From positions 907,013,571-907,077,570 of the forward strand of contig NC_056744.1 in NCBI RefSeq assembly GCF_019279795.1: a stretch of DNA of 64,000 bases, in the 5' to 3' direction. Position 1 is the stretch's first letter. Every line of letters starts with the position of its first letter. The position numbers and the translations under genes were made by a program. Positions 12,346-23,425 of the stretch are shown here, piece after piece. A model generated the notes under the pieces. That model saw only the letters and a list, made by a program, of their open reading frames with translations, was not told where the DNA came from and made no database searches. The DNA comes from Protopterus annectens. Taxonomy: Eukaryota; Chordata; Ceratodontiformes; Protopteridae.

Positions 12346-12684
12346 CTAAAACATAAATAGGTGAAGGCTCAACCTGGGGTAACTGACTGCAATGCCTAAG
12401 TGGTCACACAGTTGGAATAAGATATCCCTGGCCATGAGTAATGATACTCTTATAGGGACAGTGCGAAGACAATCGTACAGGCACAGAAAGACCTGGATCC
12501 CTGCAGCCAAAGCCAGGCTGCGACCACTGCCATGCACTTGGTAAACACCCTGGGTGCTGTGGCGAGACCAAATGGCAAGGCTTTGAACTGTTAATGACTG
12601 GCCCTCAGCTGGAAGCACAGGAACCTCCTTAAGCACCTGTCTATTTTGATATAATGGTAGGTGTCTTTGAGATATATTGAGCAC
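12346..12684 (-). pseudogene. DIRS-D reverse transcriptase remnant
   Basis: In one minus-strand frame the word LPFGLATAPRVFTKCM is readable. It matches LPFGLSTAPRVFTKCL of DIRS-C, the stretch just upstream of the catalytic YLDD. The YLDD itself is not intact here. Surrounding sequence is frame-shifted. Confidence 0.65.
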
Positions 12685-13300
12685 ATCTAATCATCCTTCC
12701 TCATAAAAGGTAAGATGGACTATGCCATGACCATCCAGAACTTGGTCTTTTTCATGAACTGATTCAGTCTGCTTAAATTAGCCTGAGGTCCTTGCTCTTT
12801 TTTAGTACCAAAAAGAATCTGGAATAGATACTGGATCATTGCTGATCTACTGGGACCTCTTGGATAACTCAGTTTTCAAAGAGCTTGTGAATCAATACAG
12901 CTGCATGCAGTCTCTGACAGGGTGGAACATTTTCGATGAAGGTTTGGACCTCTGAAAAGGGAATGCAGTAACCCACTGGCTACAACTCTTAACAGCCATG
13001 CATCTGAGGTGATGGTCTCCAAAGCTTTTGTGTGAAGAGACAAATGACCCCTGACTGCCTCCAGAGTACGACAGTTGGGCAACCCTTCTGCATCACTGAA
13101 AGGGCTTGGGCAACCCTTCTGCATCACTGAAAGGGCCCATGCAAACTCTGATTCTGTGGACCACCCCTGCCCCACAGGCGACATCCATTATTATATTTCC
13201 ACCTGTCCTTGGCAGGAACCCACTGAAGCAGTATCTTGAGAAGAGTGCTGCAACTTTCTGAAAAAGAGGTGCTTACCCCCTTCTGAGTCCTTGAAAAGGT

Positions 13301-13717
13301 TCATTGCGGGGTAGCAAAGTGCACTCCAACAGTGGACAGTGTCTTCCTATCTTGCTTACTCCTTGATAGAATATCCTTAACTTTCAGCCCAAAGAAGGAA
13401 GCACTATCAAAAGGGGCACTGACAAAGGACATCTTGAAGCAATTTGAAAAGTTGCATAAACACATACAAACATAGAGGCACATGGCAATGGCAGAGACAG
13501 CTGCTTGGGATGCTACATCAGCCATATTTGAAATAGGTCTCATGGGAACATTAGTGATGGACAGCAGGATGGATAATTGAGTCTCCAGTGTCTTCTGAGT
13601 CTCTGCAGACTGCTGCATTTTAACATTCCTTGACAATTCAGACACCAAGTCATGTTGAAGTCTTGTCAAATGTGATGGATAATTAAGAGCTCTCAGTGTA
13701 AAAGTGGCTAAAGGCAT
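13301..13717 (-). pseudogene. DIRS-D gag remnant
   Basis: A 138-residue open stretch aligns with the central gag of DIRS-A/B/C: FTLRALNYPSHLTRLQHDLV corresponds to LSARALNCQFHMIQYQEFML of DIRS-A, and FDSASFFGLKVKDILSR corresponds to the region before KKMEDKAKS. No methionine start or full domain remains. Confidence 0.6.
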
Positions 13718-15130
13718 AGCAGCACTTCCCTAAATGATTCAAAGCCCAAGACTCCTTATTTGGGAAGATGGACAAAGGAGCTGTCCTCAGAAATCTCCTT
13801 CTTTGTGGCAGCTACCACCACAAAAGGATTGATAGCTGGACTCTTACTCCAATGCGGCTAGTCCTTGGGGGGAGCGAGAATCTTATTTGGCTTCTTGGGG
13901 ATAGGCTACACTGTGCTGGGTTCCTTCCATATGCTCCAAGACACTAGGTCTATAACAGCATCTGAAGGGAGAACCACCCAAGTCTGGATGGGCCTATGCT
14001 GAAGACCTCCAAAAATATTGACTCCTCCATAGAGGGGGCTATGGTGGACCAGCTTCTGTGCTGGTGAAGCAGCTTCAGTCACCAAAAGAGGTGTTCATCC
14101 CACTGAGATTCCAGAGAGGCAATGCATTTCTTCTTACACTTCCTCTTTCCTGAAACCTTTCATGCAGGTGAAGATGAGGAGCACTAGAAGAGATGGGAAG
14201 TCATGCCACAGGGACAGGACAGAGATCCACACATGCAGGCTGTCCAGGGGCAGACTGATGGATGGTCACAGGCCCAGATGTGTACAGGGAAGGGACACTG
14301 GCTAAAGAAACTTCACCCTTCTCCTAAGAAAACATCCTCTCTACAATGTTGAAGGCCGAGGCGAAAGTTGGCCTCTAGCGGATGAGGGTCCTAGCACCTA
14401 AAGGTACCAGAGGCAGCCCTTATCCCAAAGGAGCCATGCCTATCCCTGACATGGAGACTGGGAGCCTAGCTGTCCAAAGCCAAAGCTCTGAGTGGAAGAG
14501 ACAATCCTGAAGAAGGGATTGTCAACCCAGACTTGGAAACTCATGACTCTGAGGTCCCAAAGACGCATAATGAGTCAGAGTTGACGAAACCAAAGAACAA
14601 TTCAGAGCCAAAGATGTCCAAGTCATATGATCTAACCCAGAAGGTGGTAATGCAGCCAGGCTGAAGGCTTCAGATCTGAAGGGTTCAAGGGAAGAATCCA
14701 AAAAGATGGAGCCAAGGGTTCTGGTACCAGACCTGGACCCAAAGGGAGAAGGCCTAATTTCATCTGCAAAAAGGACCTCATCAGCTGCTCCAAATCAGAA
14801 GTTTTAATTCTGACCTCAAGGACTGGACAGGAGACACCACAGATGCGGGCTTAGAGGGCCATTTGAATGAGTAGAAACCTGTTTGCCAAATCCTAGCTGG
14901 GGAACAGGACTGGTGACAGTTTCTGTGGAGTGGAAGGCAAGAAGGGGGAAGCTGTCCTACCAGAAAGGTCCCCTTTAAGCGGAAAGGGGCTTGGAAGGCT
15001 TGGAGCTAGAGCAGGAGCCTTGCTGGTTGTCAGCACAGATTGAGATCGTCTCCAAGGAGTGAGTGGCAATGTCGGTGCAGTGGCAGCAGTAAGACGGTGA
15101 CTTAACAGCATTTCCAGGTTTGAAGTTGGC

Positions 15131-15770
15131 TGTAAACTTTACTAGCCAGAGATCTTGGCTCTCTGCTCAGAGATATGGGAAGTAAATGCTGGAAAGGAGA
15201 GGTTCCAGAACTGTGCTCTAATGGACACAACTGGACACAAGGAGAGGGTCAAAAGTTTATGATTAAACTTCAATGGCAAAGAAGATACCAGAAGAGTAGT
15301 ATAAGAGGTGTCTATATTTGTAAGAATCAGGACAGGAGTTTGTGTGTATGAAGTCTAGGAATTATTGGGCATATCCTACACTGGAGATATTGTGTCCCAG
15401 GTTTAGGCTAGGTCTGTTGATTTAACAGCCCTATGAATTCACTCTAATGCTGAAACTACTCAACTTTGGATTTATGATAGTCTTTTGTTTTGAAATTTGA
15501 AATTGGAAAAAACTTAACTGTGGGATCCTTTTCTCTAATTGTTATTCTAGGGGTAGATTTTCACTCTTTCCCCTCATATACAGTTGTAGCAGAGGTAACT
15601 AAATATTTAAGAATGTTTTTTTTTTTTTTTAACTGGAAGACTTCATTTCCGGTGAAGTAATGCCACCCCTCTTCTCTGTTTAGTTAGGCCCAAAGTTAAT
15701 GACAATACATGTATTACCCTAGATATTCTGAAAGGGAGAGTGACAAAAAGTCTTCCTTAAAGAACAGAAA
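15131..15770. other. Spacer between DIRS-D and DIRS-A
   Basis: No gene or repeat recognised apart from a T run near 15617-15632. Part of it may be the unrecognisable right end of DIRS-D. Confidence 0.4.
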
Positions 15771-15813
15771 AGTACAGTTTTGTACCTACCATAAATGTAG
15801 ATGTCCGATAGGA

Positions 15814-15988
15814 ATGCATCTGCAGTCCTTACAAATGGGTTGTCCTGTCGTCAGGCAGCCCTTCGGTCGGCCGGATTCCAAAGTCTGGGTCTGGCTTCGG
15901 CTGGTGTCGCACTCCACCCGACGTCATCGCTGCAGTTTTTCGGGTATAAAGGCATCAGCCGACGACATTTTCCTCAGTGTTTCTTGCC
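15814..15988 (+). repeat. DIRS-A left inverted terminal repeat
   Basis: 175 bp, near-identical in inverted orientation to 21076-21250. Shared landmarks are GCATCTGCAGTCCTTACAAA, GGTCGGCCGGATTCCAAAGT, GTATAAAGGCATCAGCCGAC and TTTCTTGCC. A TATAAA lies near 15945. Outside this block the two element ends are different sequences, as usual for this DIRS group. Confidence 0.9.
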
Positions 15989-16187
15989 CCAGATGCCAGG
16001 TGCCCTCTTGGATGGCTAAATTTGGATAAATGCCAATGCTTCCAAATAATAGAGAGCAAACACATAAAATAAGCATGTATGTACATATATACAAACAAAT
16101 ACACCATAATAGATCCCCCCCAAGCTAGCTGAAGGATGGCAAATACCCTAGGAGTACCACTGAGGGGAAGGTGGGTGGGTAATCCTG

Positions 16188-16283
16188 ACTGCAGATGCAT
16201 TCCTATCGGACATCTACATTTATGGTAGGTACAAAACTGTACTATGTCCTTCAAGGATGCATCTGCAGTCCTTACAAATGGGT
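16188..16283 (+). repeat. DIRS-A internal complementary region
   Basis: The first half (16188-16243) is the reverse complement of the first 56 bases of the element. The second half (16244-16283) is the reverse complement of its last bases. The junction at 16243/16244 is therefore the complement of the circle junction expected in the DIRS replication model and defines the termini. Confidence 0.92.
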
Positions 16284-16326
16284 AGAATACCAAAGCTAAA
16301 CTAGGGGAGGAGGAAAAAAGTAGAGA

Positions 16327-18415
16327 TTATGGTGTAGTTAGGATCCCTTGCAAAACAGCAGTGGCAAAACCTGCTCGGGATCTAGAGTATAGAGGCAAAT
16401 TATAATGCTTGGCAAATGTATGCACGGAGGTCCAAGTAGCAGCCTCTTTAATGTCCTTGGTAGCCACTCCTCGTAAGAAGGCTGTGGTAGTGGCTGTAGC
16501 CCTTGTGGAGGGAGGCCTGATGTTCTCTGGAGTTTTCTTTCCATGGTAGGAGTAACAAAATCTAATGCAATTTCCTATCCATTTGGAGATTGTCTGTTTT
16601 GAAATTGGTTTTCCTTCCTTTCCTGTTGCATATGCTACCAGAAGCTGGTCAGTTTTTCTATTGGACTTGGTCCTGTCCAGGTAGTAGCGTAATTGTCTAT
16701 GTACATCCAAGGTATGCAAGAGCCTTTCTCCCCTGTTCTGTGGGTTGGGGAAGAATGTAGGTAGGTGGATAGCCTGGTTTAAAGACACTCTGGATACCAC
16801 CTTAGGCATGAATGTAGGATTTGTTCTCATGGACACTCTATCTTGATGGAAGATCAGGAAGGGTTGCACTGCCATTAATGCCTGTAGTTCAGAGACCCTT
16901 CTTGCTGAAGTTATTGCCAGCAGGAAAGCAGTTTTCCAGGATAAGTATTGTAATTCTGCTGTTGCTGCTGGTTCAAAAGGAGGATCCAAGCTGTATTCTG
17001 CTGAAATGGCTGATGCATGTATCTTGATGGAAGAATAGGCCAGGCCTGTATGGAAGATCTCTGCCAAGTACTCCAGGATGTTGGCTATGTTTACCAGTGT
17101 CACATCTTTTCCCTTTGCAGTACTCCAAATGAGATATATTTTCCATTTTGCTGCATAATTCTTTCTTGTTGAAGGTCTACGAGCCTCCAGGATTATGTCT
17201 TTAACCCTTTGGGATAAATTCGGGTTAACTGCCGTTATGTAATGTTCCAGGCTGTTAGCTGCAGTTTTCAGGTTTGGATGCAGGATGTTGTAGTTGTTCT
17301 GTGTTAACAGTAATGGTATCAGGGGTAGTGTCCATATTTGTTCCCGAGACATGCTCCTCAGCAATGGGTACCAATGTTGTCTTGGCCAGTCTGGAGCTAT
17401 CAGAATGATCCTTGGACGTTCCTCTTTGATCTTCAAAAGCACCTTGTGCATCAAAGGAAGTGGTGGGAATGCGTATGCTGTCAGGTTTTTCCAACTGAAA
17501 GATAGGGAGTCCACCTTCCAAGCAAGTGGGTGGTACGTCCTTGTGCAGAATTTCTGTAGCTGGTGATTGAGTGGGGATGCAAATAAGTCTATTTGTGGTA
17601 ATCCCCATTCTCTTGTGATGGCTTTGAAGATGTCCGGATGCAGCATCCATTCGTGGGCATCTGTGGTAGTTCTGCTTAATATGTCTGCTAGAATGTTTTC
17701 TTTTCCCGGTACATAAATTGCTTGTAACTGAATGTTGTAACTCAGAGCCACATCCCATAGGTCCAGTGCCAGCCGGCATAGAGGATATGAATGTGTGCCT
17801 CCCTGTTTGTTGATGTACCACATAACTGTGGTGTTGTCTGTCCTTATCATCAACTGACCTTCTTGGAGAAATGGTCTGAATGACTGGATTGCCAATTTTA
17901 CTGCCAGCATTTCCTTTAGATTTATGTGCAGGCGCAGCTGGTCTTGAGTCCATAAGCCTTGTATGCACTTGCCCAGCATGTGTGCCCCCCAACCGAGGTC
18001 TGAGGCATCTGTCGTGATGGTTTGGCTTGGTTGACTGTTGCTGAAGGGCAATCCTGTGTTTGATTGACACGCCTGAGCCCACCATAGGAACTCTTGCTTC
18101 AGGCATGGGATTATTGGAATTCTGGTTTCTAGGCTGTGCTTGTGCTGGGACCACAAATTCTTTAGGTACCACTGTAGCTTTCTCATATGCAGTCTGGCAT
18201 GAGGGACCAGAATTATGCAGGATGCCATGAAGCCTAGGGCTTGTAGTACTTTTCTTGCAGTTAGATGGTTCTGCTTTGTTAATGCCAAGAAGTAGAGAGG
18301 TAGTTGCTCTTTCTTTTCTGCAGTTAGGAATGCCATTTGTTTTGATGTGTCCAGCTCTGCACCCAGAAAGGTTATTCTTTGGGATGGAATCAGCCTTGAC
18401 TTTTTATATTGACTG
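16327..18415 (-). pseudogene. DIRS-A RNase H, methyltransferase-like and tyrosine recombinase fused in one frame
   Basis: A long minus-strand frame (open from 19056, but the first ~210 residues are out of frame with the RT). RNase H: TTDASDLGWGAHM near 18000 and RTDNTTVMWYINKQGGTHSY near 17800. Next comes the segment that in DIRS elements is described as methyltransferase-like: PQIDLFASPLNHQLQKFC, AFPPLPL, IILIAPDWPRQHW. YR: EARRPSTRKNYAAKW near 17170, TSARRVSELQAL near 16900 (first catalytic Arg) and KHYNLPLY near 16400 (Tyr). The HxxR box reads RPPSTRA, with Pro where DIRS-B has His. About 41 residues present in DIRS-B are missing between DPP and FEPAA near 16975. In DIRS-B and C the pol and YR frames are separate. 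Here a one-base difference near 17255 joins them. Confidence 0.85.
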
Positions 18416-19223
18416 TATATCCCAGGGCTTGCAGCAGGTAAATGACTCTTTGTAAGTCTTCTGTTAGCTTGCTTTTGTTGTCCGCTTGTATCAGGCAGTC
18501 GTCCAGGTAGGGATAAATTTGGATCCCCTGAAGTCTGCAATGAGCAATTACTGATGCCAGGCATTTCATGAACACTCTGGGCGCAGTAGATAAGCCAAAG
18601 GGCAATGCTGAGAATTGATAATGCTCTGATCCTGCAAGAAATCTGAGGTATCTTCTGCAAATTGGTCTTATGGGGACGTGCAGGTATGCCTCCTTGAGAT
18701 CTAGAGTTACCAGCCAAGACTCCTTGCCCAGCATGGGAAGAAGCTGCTGTAAGGTCAGCATTTTGAATTTTGGGACAATAAGGAAAGTGTTTAAAGCAGA
18801 CAGGTCTAGAATAGGCCTCCATTTGTTCTCTTTTCTTGGTACCAGGAAGAGTCTGGAGTAAAATCCCTTTCCTTGCTCCATAGATGGTACCTTTTCGACA
18901 GCTCTCATTCTTAATAGCTGAGATATTTGCTTTAGAGCTTCTGCCCTTTGGGTAGGTGGTAGGTTTGGCATTCCTCTCTTTCCTGGTAGAGTATGGAAAT
19001 GGAACCTGTAGCCTTGGTCTATAGTTTGCAAAATCCATTTTTCCCCTGTGATGCAATGCCAGTTCTTTGAAAATAAAGTTAGCTTTCTGCCTAAAGGTGC
19101 TTCTAGTTGCTCCCTGGTAGGTGGTGCCACAGCCAAGTCACTGTGATTGTGTTGTAGTAGAGGTGGTGGCTGCATCCGTGCCTCGCTGGTTGTTACCTTG
19201 CCACTGGCGTCCCCTGTAGGCAC
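18390..19223 (-). pseudogene. DIRS-A reverse transcriptase
   Basis: Open frame carrying the DIRS RT fingers and palm: FYSRLFLVPRKENKWRPILD, LVTLDLKEAYLHVPIRP (motif A Asp), FSALPFGLSTAPRVFMKCL (motif B), YPYLDDCLIQ near 18485-18515 (motif C, both Asp present). The frame ends at about 18410, where the true reading moves to the next frame (SRLIPSQRITFLGAELD), so one indel separates RT from RNase H. The RT active site itself looks intact. Confidence 0.85.
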
Positions 19224-20943
19224 CCCTGGATTGATTTCTGCCTCTAGAACGCCTATTCCTGCCTCTCTGTGTCTTAGAGGAGTCCGGAAAGGACCAATTC
19301 TTGGAGGGCCAGTTCCTGCTAAACCTTGGTGGTTGAACCTGTAAGAAATCTTTCACTGTTTGTACAGATTTCGCCTTCTCTTCCATCTTTTTTAGTACCT
19401 GCTGTGCAGGGGAACCAAATAAATTGACCTTGTCCATTGGTGCATCCAAAAGCTTTGATTTGACATGGTCTGGTAATGCCTGTTCTTTCAACCATGCATG
19501 TCTCCTGATAACTGTGCCAGTCATGGCTGATCTAAAGGAAGCCTCCAGTGCATCATAGCCACATTTTAAAGAATGGTTACTAACCTGCTGTGTGTTATGT
19601 ACCATATCCTGAACATATTTTTTATCTAAAGATTCTTCAGAGGACAGCTTTTTAGTTAACTGGTCAAGCATAAACTCTTGATATTGAATCATATGGAATT
19701 GGCAGTTCAAAGCCCTAGCTGACAAAGTAGCAGAGGTGTAAACTTTTTTACCCCATCTCTCTAAGGATCTGGATTCCCTTTCAGAGGGGAGGGGTTTTTT
19801 AGTAGAAGTAGCTGCTACAGCTTTAGGGCCCTGGGAGATAGTCTCTGGATCTGCAAAAGGAGTCTTGTATAAATGGTGATGAGTGTCCGGGACCCTGTAG
19901 TACCTATCGGGCTTAGCAGGAGCCAGAGGTAATGAATCAGGAGCAGTGCAAGCATCGTTAAAAGCATCATCTACAACAGAAAGAACTGGAGGTATAGCTA
20001 AAGGCCTATGTTGTGGCAAATGTAGAAAGGATCTAAGCCTTTTTCTGGAGTCTGAGAAATCTTGACCCTGCCACTGAAATTGTTCCCTCATAGCATGCAA
20101 GGTTTCCCCAAATGAAAATTCCTCAGGTGGAGAAGCTGAAGGAATGGACTCTTCAGCATCAGAGTCTTCGTAAGGGGAATAAGGAGCCTCAGGAGGGTCT
20201 GTATGTTCTGAGTCATCAGAGGAATCATCTGAGGATACTGGCTCAGGGGCTCTGCTCTAGGCCTCTTTTCTGGAGGTGGGTGAGAGGTCCTGTCTGGATG
20301 AGGGTGGGATCCACGAATTAAAGAAATGAGATCCTCAGCCAAAGAAAGCATATGGGAGCTGGTGCTGGGCCTGTGAGAGGGGGGTTTGGCAGGCACCGTT
20401 TTTGAAGCTTTGGCTGCTTTAGCCCTGGCAAAGGCCTTAATAGACATGGCTGCAGGAGGCCTAGCAGCTCCACGTGCAGGGGAAGAGACACCCAGGGGAA
20501 TAGTGTCTGATAATTCCTGAGAAACCGCAACAGAAGGTTGGATTTCAGTAGCCGATTCTACCAGGATAGAAGAGGCCTCGGTAGAAGGCATGGTTTCGGC
20601 TGAAGAAAGAACCGCTTGCTCGGTTTCGGCCGAAACCGAGACACTCGCGGTTTGCTTACTCGCGGTTTCGGCCGAAACCGCGGATCGCGAGTGTCGGTCC
20701 TTTTCTTTTTTTGGTAATCTGCGTAGTCGGAGGATCCGACGGCATAATGTAGGCAAAATCAGAGCCGAAAATCTGTTCAGCAAACTCCGACCGACGTCTA
20801 AGCGTCCGCCGGTTAAAAGAAGCACAGGCAAGACAAGCTGCTACGTCGTGGTCTGGGCCTAAACAATGTATGCAGTAGGAGTGGAAATCTTTATGAGGTA
20901 TTTGTTTCCCACAAGATAAACAGTTATTCACTTTCTCTGACAT
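19138..20943 (-). pseudogene. DIRS-A gag, three frames
   Basis: Starts at the methionine at 20943 (MSEKVNNCLSCGKQIPHKD), preceded on the minus strand by the terminal-repeat promoter. The N-terminus has a Cys/His cluster (CLSCGK, HSYCIHCLG, CLACASFN) shared by DIRS-B and C, probably a zinc-binding fold. Frame changes occur near 20715 and 20260. The middle is acidic and Ser/Pro-rich (YEDSDAEESIPSASPPEEF). The C-terminal half holds TLSARALNCQFHMIQYQEF and RRHAWLKEQALPDHVKS, then a basic Arg/Gly tail. Two 22-bp DNA palindromes lie in the Ser-Ala-Glu-Thr-rich part. Confidence 0.8.
20619..20682. repeat. Two 22-bp perfect palindromes in DIRS-A gag
   Basis: Positions 20619-20640 (CTCGGTTTCGG then CCGAAACCGAG) and 20661-20682 (CGCGGTTTCGG then CCGAAACCGCG) are each perfect inverted repeats with the same GGTTTCGGCCGAAACC core. 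A half copy (GGTTTCGGCTGAA) lies at 20592-20604. On the minus strand they encode repeated Ser-Ala-Glu-Thr words. They are absent from DIRS-B and DIRS-C gag. Confidence 0.9.
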
Positions 20944-21075
20944 CGGCTGAGGCAAGAAAGAGTCCCCAATGGGGTACTTAGCTTTTTAGAAGTCTTCGAA
21001 GTAGTATTCGGTAGTAGTAATCTCTGGATCTGACCGACCGGCACTTGCGAACAGCTTCTGCTTCGGGCGCCACGC

Positions 21076-21250
21076 GGCAAGAAAGACGGAGGAAAATGGC
21101 GTCGGCTGATGCCTTTATACCTGAAAAACTGCAGCGATGACGTCGGGTGGAGTGCGACACCAGCCGAAGCCAGACCCAGACTTTGGAATCCGGCCGACCG
21201 AAGGGCTGCCTGACGACAGGACAACCCATTTGTAAGGACTGCAGATGCAT
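21076..21250 (-). promoter_or_regulatory. DIRS-A right inverted terminal repeat with TATA-type promoter
   Basis: Inverted partner of 15814-15988. On the minus strand TATAAA lies at about 21114-21119, followed 25-35 bp downstream by CCTCCGTCTTTCTTGCC and about 140 bp further by the gag start. DIRS-C has TATATAAG at the same place and DIRS-B a weaker CATAAG. The position upstream of gag suggests the element's main promoter. Transcription was not tested. Confidence 0.7.
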
Positions 21251-21263
21251 CCTTGAAGGACAT

Positions 21264-22189
21264 CAAACTGCACTTAGCAGAACAGGTAATGGGTACAACC
21301 AAATGAGCACCGAGTGAAAATGCTGTAGGACAAAGTAATGACTTCATCTTGTGCCTTCTTTCCAAATCTGTGTTGTAACAAAATATATATGGAAAGTTGC
21401 CAACTATCCTTCTGATATAATGCTGTGTAATGGCAGGTCAGTCCACAACAGGTCCACTAGAACAACAAATATGCTACCTAGTTATTGAACTGTGGTCAAT
21501 ATTAGGAAACTGCAAATCCTTTCAGGCTTTTAGTGATTCACTGTCAGTAGCCACCAGTTTCAAATACACAGTGTTCCAAGACAGAAAAACAAAATCTCTA
21601 AATATAGCATGAGTAGTTAGTGATTATTCTTCCTTGTTTACTACCCACCTGGCATCACTGAAAAGTCTTCATGATAATATTCTAACAGACTTGTTAACTC
21701 ATTTCTGAGGTTCTGCAAAATGTCTGACTGTGAGATTCACACATCTAAGTAGATTAGGAAGTGTCATATACCACAGTTGTGTTAGGAACTTGCCATAAAT
21801 TCACATTTTCAAGTAGATTCCCTGTTGCAGTACTCATGTGTGATTCCTGTCTGCAGATTTTCTGGACAGCTTGCCCAACCTTCCATGGCCCTACATTGCC
21901 TCACCATGACTACAACAATACCCCTCATCACTACTTAAGGATGTCAGTGATCTTCAGATCTAGCTTTCTTGCCCTAACTGGAGCTAGCTTAGAAGATCCC
22001 CAGCAACAAACACCAAGCACATCACATGGTAGCAGTATTCTATGAGCCAGGTTCCTGACCTCCCTCTTCAGGTATTGGGCTCAGGAAAAGAGGGAGGTGG
22101 ATTTGTTAGGGAAGTTGAAGGCAAATGGACTAGGGTGCTGTTCCAATCCAAGGCATGAAGGATGAGAAGTAGCCAGAAGGGGGGCAGGG
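21264..22189. other. Spacer, no gene seen
   Basis: About 0.9 kb without recognisable coding sequence or repeat. The left end of DIRS-E may lie in here but could not be placed. Confidence 0.4.
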
Positions 22190-23401
22190 GCATGCAGACT
22201 GCAACAGTGAAGCTATATGAACATCTACATTTTGGGGAAGTTCCTAGGGGAACTGCACTATATTCACTGCTGTAGTCCTCATTGTGGGAAGATTCTCAAA
22301 GCATAAAGATATGGACTAGTTAGAAACAGAAAATTAGGATACAAGGTCCTGCATTAATGAAGAAGCAAATCCTGTCCTAGCCTTGGAAGCTACGCCTAAA
22401 TTGCGGTGTTTAGAGAAAGTATGACAAAGATACATGTCACTACTTCCAAAATTGTTTCTGTTTTGACCCCTGGAAGGCTGCAATGCTTCCAGAGGCTCAA
22501 GTGGAGAGGTGTGTGACATACCCTGGAACAGACTTGCCATGAGTTGGAAAACAATAAGAAATGCAACGAGCAAGTCATTTTGAGAGAGTTTTATTACTGG
22601 CTTCCCTTCTTTCCTCTTTGTAAGGAGACAAATAACTGATCAGCCTTTCTGAATTTGTTGGTCCTGTATAAATGAAATCTCGGTCATTTGTGTACATGAA
22701 GGACGTGGAGGTTTTCCCCACTATGTTCTGTGGTTTGGGAACAAAAATTAGCAAATGAATGGATTAGGTAAGGGGAAAATTCAAAAACTACACTAGGCAT
22801 AAGGGGGGGGGGGGTTATACAAATAAAACTTATGCTCAGATGGAATATTAAGAATGATTCCTTATATATTAATACCTGAGGATCTGAATGTCTGCTATCA
22901 GAGATAATAGCCAATAAAATCAGCGTCTCCAGGATAAAAAAAAATGGACAGCAGCAGAAGCAGCTGGTTGGTCAGTTTCTCTAAAACATAAAGTTCTCAT
23001 AGTGAAGTAACCTCTTTCTTGGATGTCTAAGATCCTTAACTGAAGGTATGGAGGACAAGGGTGAGCCTAAGGGAGGGCAGGCTGAATCAGTAGAAGTGTG
23101 GACTTTGATAGATGCAAAAGGTATATCAGTTTTCTAAAGGTCTGACAACTATTCTAGAACCATTGTCATTTTAATCTTGTTTGGCACTACATTCCTGGAT
23201 AGGTTCCAAAGGGAGAAACCTTTCCACTTAGCTAGGTACGATTTTCTGTGTGTTTGGCTTTTAGGCCTCCTTCATGATCCTCAGCATGTCCTCAGAATGT
23301 CCTCAGAATGTGTGTGCCTACCACAAATTAATATGAAATATCCAAGCTATTAACCTTAGAGTGCCCAGGCTGTAGGACGGACCATTTATTTTATTTTAGA
23401 A

Positions 23402-23425
23402 AGTACACACACACACACACACACT
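23402..23425. repeat. (CA)n microsatellite
   Basis: About eleven CA units inside the decayed DIRS-E. Confidence 0.9.

Larger units (their letters stand above)
10153..15130 (-). mobile_element. DIRS-D: old, decayed DIRS element
   Basis: Minus-strand order gag (13301-13717), RT (12346-12684), YR (11444-11779 and 10582-11116), the same as in the intact copies. The left inverted-repeat remnant starts near 10153 (GTTATGTACTTACAGATTC, then AACCTGTGGGT). A likely internal complementary region lies at about 10515-10600 (TTAAGCACATAAC followed by other-end sequence). The RNase H/methyltransferase part between 11780 and 12346 is not recognisable. A SINE interrupts the YR at 11143-11375. The right end is only approximate. 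Confidence 0.7.
15771..21263 (-). mobile_element. DIRS-A: near-complete DIRS retrotransposon (5493 bp)
   Basis: Left terminus AGTACAGTTTTGTACC and right terminus GAAGGACAT are fixed by the internal complementary region at 16188-16283, which reads ...AAAACTGTACT joined directly to ATGTCCTTC.... Inverted terminal repeats of 175 bp lie at 15814-15988 and 21076-21250. Minus-strand order is gag (19138-20943), RT (18390-19223), then RNase H, methyltransferase-like segment and YR in one open frame (16327-18415). Flanks show no target duplication (left GAAA, right CAAACTG). The terminal sequence differs from DIRS-B and DIRS-C, so it is a separate subfamily. Frameshifts in gag and RT, a 41-residue YR deletion and loss of a YR catalytic residue make it non-autonomous. 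Confidence 0.92.

Noticed and set aside
15709..16293. Small ORFs of about 106-112 residues over the DIRS-A left end, and the similar ones at 20928-21365 and 51882-52299
   Set aside because: They read the inverted terminal repeats and internal complementary region and lack any domain. They look alike only because the repeats are alike.
17255..18172. 305-residue minus-strand ORF
   Set aside because: Shadow of the DIRS-A RNase H/methyltransferase-like frame; its composition is an offset read of that frame.
18416..19056. First ~210 residues of the 909-residue DIRS-A frame
   Set aside because: The RT motifs in this interval lie in the frame 18390-19223, so this N-terminal part is not real protein.
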